NCBI GenBank assembly: GCA_050743265.1
Contig: JBOGEN010000205.1
Span: 1 to 11,990 of the forward strand
Length of the DNA: 11,990 bases
Direction of reading: 5' to 3'
Origin: JBOGEN01 sp050743265
GTDB taxonomy: Bacteria; Actinomycetota; Actinomycetes; JBOGEN01
Part shown: positions 11,121-11,990 of the stretch, piece by piece
Numbering within the stretch: position 1 is the stretch's first letter
How the letters are laid out: each line of letters opens with the position of its first letter
Position numbers and translations under genes: made by a program
The notes under the pieces: model-generated
Databases searched by the model: none
Told to the model about the DNA's origin: nothing
The model's input: the letters and a program-made list of their open reading frames with translations, nothing else

Positions 11121-11990
11121 ATGGACACGGGGTTGACGCCGGTGCAGAGGGACCGTGCTGAGGGAGTGCTGCTCACGCAGGCGTGCGGCGACGCCCTCGG
11201 CGTGCCCTACGAGTTCGCCGCGCCGCCGCCCCCGGGCGAGGCTCCCGTGATGCGCGGAGGCGGGCTGGGGCCGTACGCGCCGGGCGAGTACAGCGATGAC
11301 ACGCAGATGGCGGTGTGCATCGCCGAGGTCGCCGCGACGGGCGCGGACCTCACAAGCGAGGACGCCCTGGACGAGGTCGCGGAGCGGTTCCTGACCTGGC
11401 GGGCCGAGGGCGCCTCCGACATCGGGATCCTCACCCGCAGCGTGCTGGGCGCGGCGGTACGTCACGAGGGCCGCCCCGCAGACCGGCTGCGCAGGGCGGC
11501 TCGAGCCGAGCACGACAGGACCGGGCGTACAGCTGGTAACGGGGCCCTCATGAGAACGGGCGTGGTGGGGCTCGCCTACCTCGGCGATCCGGCGGCGGCA
11601 GAGCCGGCAGCCCGCGCCGTTGCCGGGCTCACCCACGCCGATCCGCTGGCCGGGGACGCGTGCGTGCTGTGGTCGGTCGGCGTGGCCACGGCGGTCGTCG
11701 AGGGCACGTTCGCGGGCGTGCGCGCGGCGCTCGACCTGCTGCCGACGGAGCGGCGCGACCAGTGGGCCCGGTGGCTGGACGACGCCGAGGGCGCGAATCC
11801 CGGGCACTTCGCGCCGAACGGGTTCACGGTCACCGCCTTGCAGGCCGCGTACGCGGCCATCACCGCGACCCCGGGGCCGCCCAACGGCGCCGACACCGGC
11901 TCCGCAGCGTCCACCCACCTCCAGCGCGCGCTGGAGGCCGCCGTACGCGCCGGGGACGACACCGACACCGTCGCGGCGATCGCCGGGGCG
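11121..11990 (+). CDS. ADP-ribosylglycohydrolase (DraG/ARH family), 5' part, cut by the right edge
   Basis: An open frame of 290 residues runs to the window edge without a stop. The DraG-family motifs appear in order: CGDALGVPYE (22-31), the dinuclear-metal motif YSDDTQM (57-63), GNGALMR (139-145), THADP (171-175) and GDDTDTVAAIAGA (278-290), the second metal-binding segment. The family hydrolyses the bond between ADP-ribose and a protein, nucleic acid or small molecule. Typical length is about 300-350 residues, so little is missing. The ATG has GAGGAGG with an 8-nt spacer, a strong site. It is divergent from the lipoprotein gene and has no obvious link to aromatic catabolism. Which ADP-ribosylated target it serves cannot be read from sequence; no partner transferase is in view. 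Confidence 0.9.
   Translation, partial: MDTGLTPVQRDRAEGVLLTQACGDALGVPYEFAAPPPPGEAPVMRGGGLGPYAPGEYSDDTQMAVCIAEVAATGADLTSEDALDEVAERFLTWRAEGASDIGILTRSVLGAAVRHEGRPADRLRRAARAEHDRTGRTAGNGALMRTGVVGLAYLGDPAAAEPAARAVAGLTHADPLAGDACVLWSVGVATAVVEGTFAGVRAALDLLPTERRDQWARWLDDAEGANPGHFAPNGFTVTALQAAYAAITATPGPPNGADTGSAASTHLQRALEAAVRAGDDTDTVAAIAGA

Noticed and set aside
9667..11136. Long plus-strand frame running through the SDR, the lipoprotein region and the intergenic DNA
   Set aside because: It is a shadow of the SDR and antisense to the lipoprotein, with no family signature; the stretch over 10825-11120 is not enough to call a gene.
10916..11176. 86-residue minus-strand frame between the lipoprotein and the ADP-ribosylglycohydrolase
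   Set aside because: Ser/Arg/Pro-rich, no ribosome binding site seen, and it overlaps the start of a firm gene.
1..11990. CRISPR array, tRNA/rRNA, insertion sequence or prophage signals
   Set aside because: No regularly spaced repeats, clover-leaf sequence, transposase or integrase motif, or terminal inverted repeats were found; the only tandem repeat is the two-copy element ahead of fdhA.

Overview
The window is very G+C-rich, with third codon positions almost all G or C, GTG starts, tight GTGA/ATGA overlaps and purine-rich ribosome binding sites. This points to a high-G+C actinobacterium, possibly a Cellulomonadaceae/Promicromonosporaceae-type Micrococcales; that lineage is a guess from style, not from a marker gene. 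I see no rRNA, tRNA, CRISPR array, transposase or attachment site.

Layout. (1) 1-111 is the 3' end of a methionine synthase II (MetE C-domain)-like gene on +. (2) 134-4706 is a minus-strand operon. In transcription order it encodes a VanB/phthalate-type oxygenase reductase, a LigB-type extradiol dioxygenase, its LigA-type small subunit, a VanA-type Rieske oxygenase, an alpha/beta hydrolase, a muconolactone-isomerase-like protein and a 54-residue unknown protein. (3) 4869-6485 is a separate minus-strand gene for a benzoylformate decarboxylase (mdlC). (4) 6486-6748 is a divergent promoter region. (5) 6749-10246 is a plus-strand operon: glutathione-independent formaldehyde dehydrogenase (fdhA), a PIG-L-fold 4-oxalomesaconate hydratase (galB-like), an RraA-fold 4-carboxy-4-hydroxy-2-oxoadipate (CHA) aldolase (galC/ligK-like) and an NAD-type short-chain dehydrogenase. 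(6) 10258-10824 is a minus-strand lipoprotein, and 11121 to the right edge is the 5' part of a DraG-type ADP-ribosylglycohydrolase. These last two look unrelated to the cluster.

How the genes fit together (inference). Regions 2-5 form a catabolic island for methoxylated aromatic acids. The Rieske oxygenase and its reductase would O-demethylate a methoxy-aryl acid, and FdhA would oxidise the formaldehyde released. LigB/LigA would open the ring by 4,5-type extradiol cleavage, and the GalB- and GalC-like enzymes would take 4-oxalomesaconate (OMA) to CHA and then to pyruvate and oxaloacetate. No LigC (semialdehyde dehydrogenase), LigI (pyrone hydrolase) or GalD/LigU tautomerase is present. This favours a gallate or 3-O-methylgallate route, which reaches OMA without LigC/LigI. 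It also leaves openings for the alpha/beta hydrolase (methyl-ester hydrolysis) and the muconolactone-isomerase-like protein (tautomerisation). The benzoylformate decarboxylase, perhaps with the short-chain dehydrogenase, suggests an entry route from aryl-glycolates or aryl-glyoxylates through an aromatic aldehyde.

Regulation. No regulator or transporter gene lies in the window. The non-coding stretches hold a repeated TAGCGT -10-like element ahead of all three transcription units, a near-perfect 17-bp dyad upstream of the reductase operon, a tandem 22-bp repeat ahead of fdhA and a strong hairpin between fdhA and galB.
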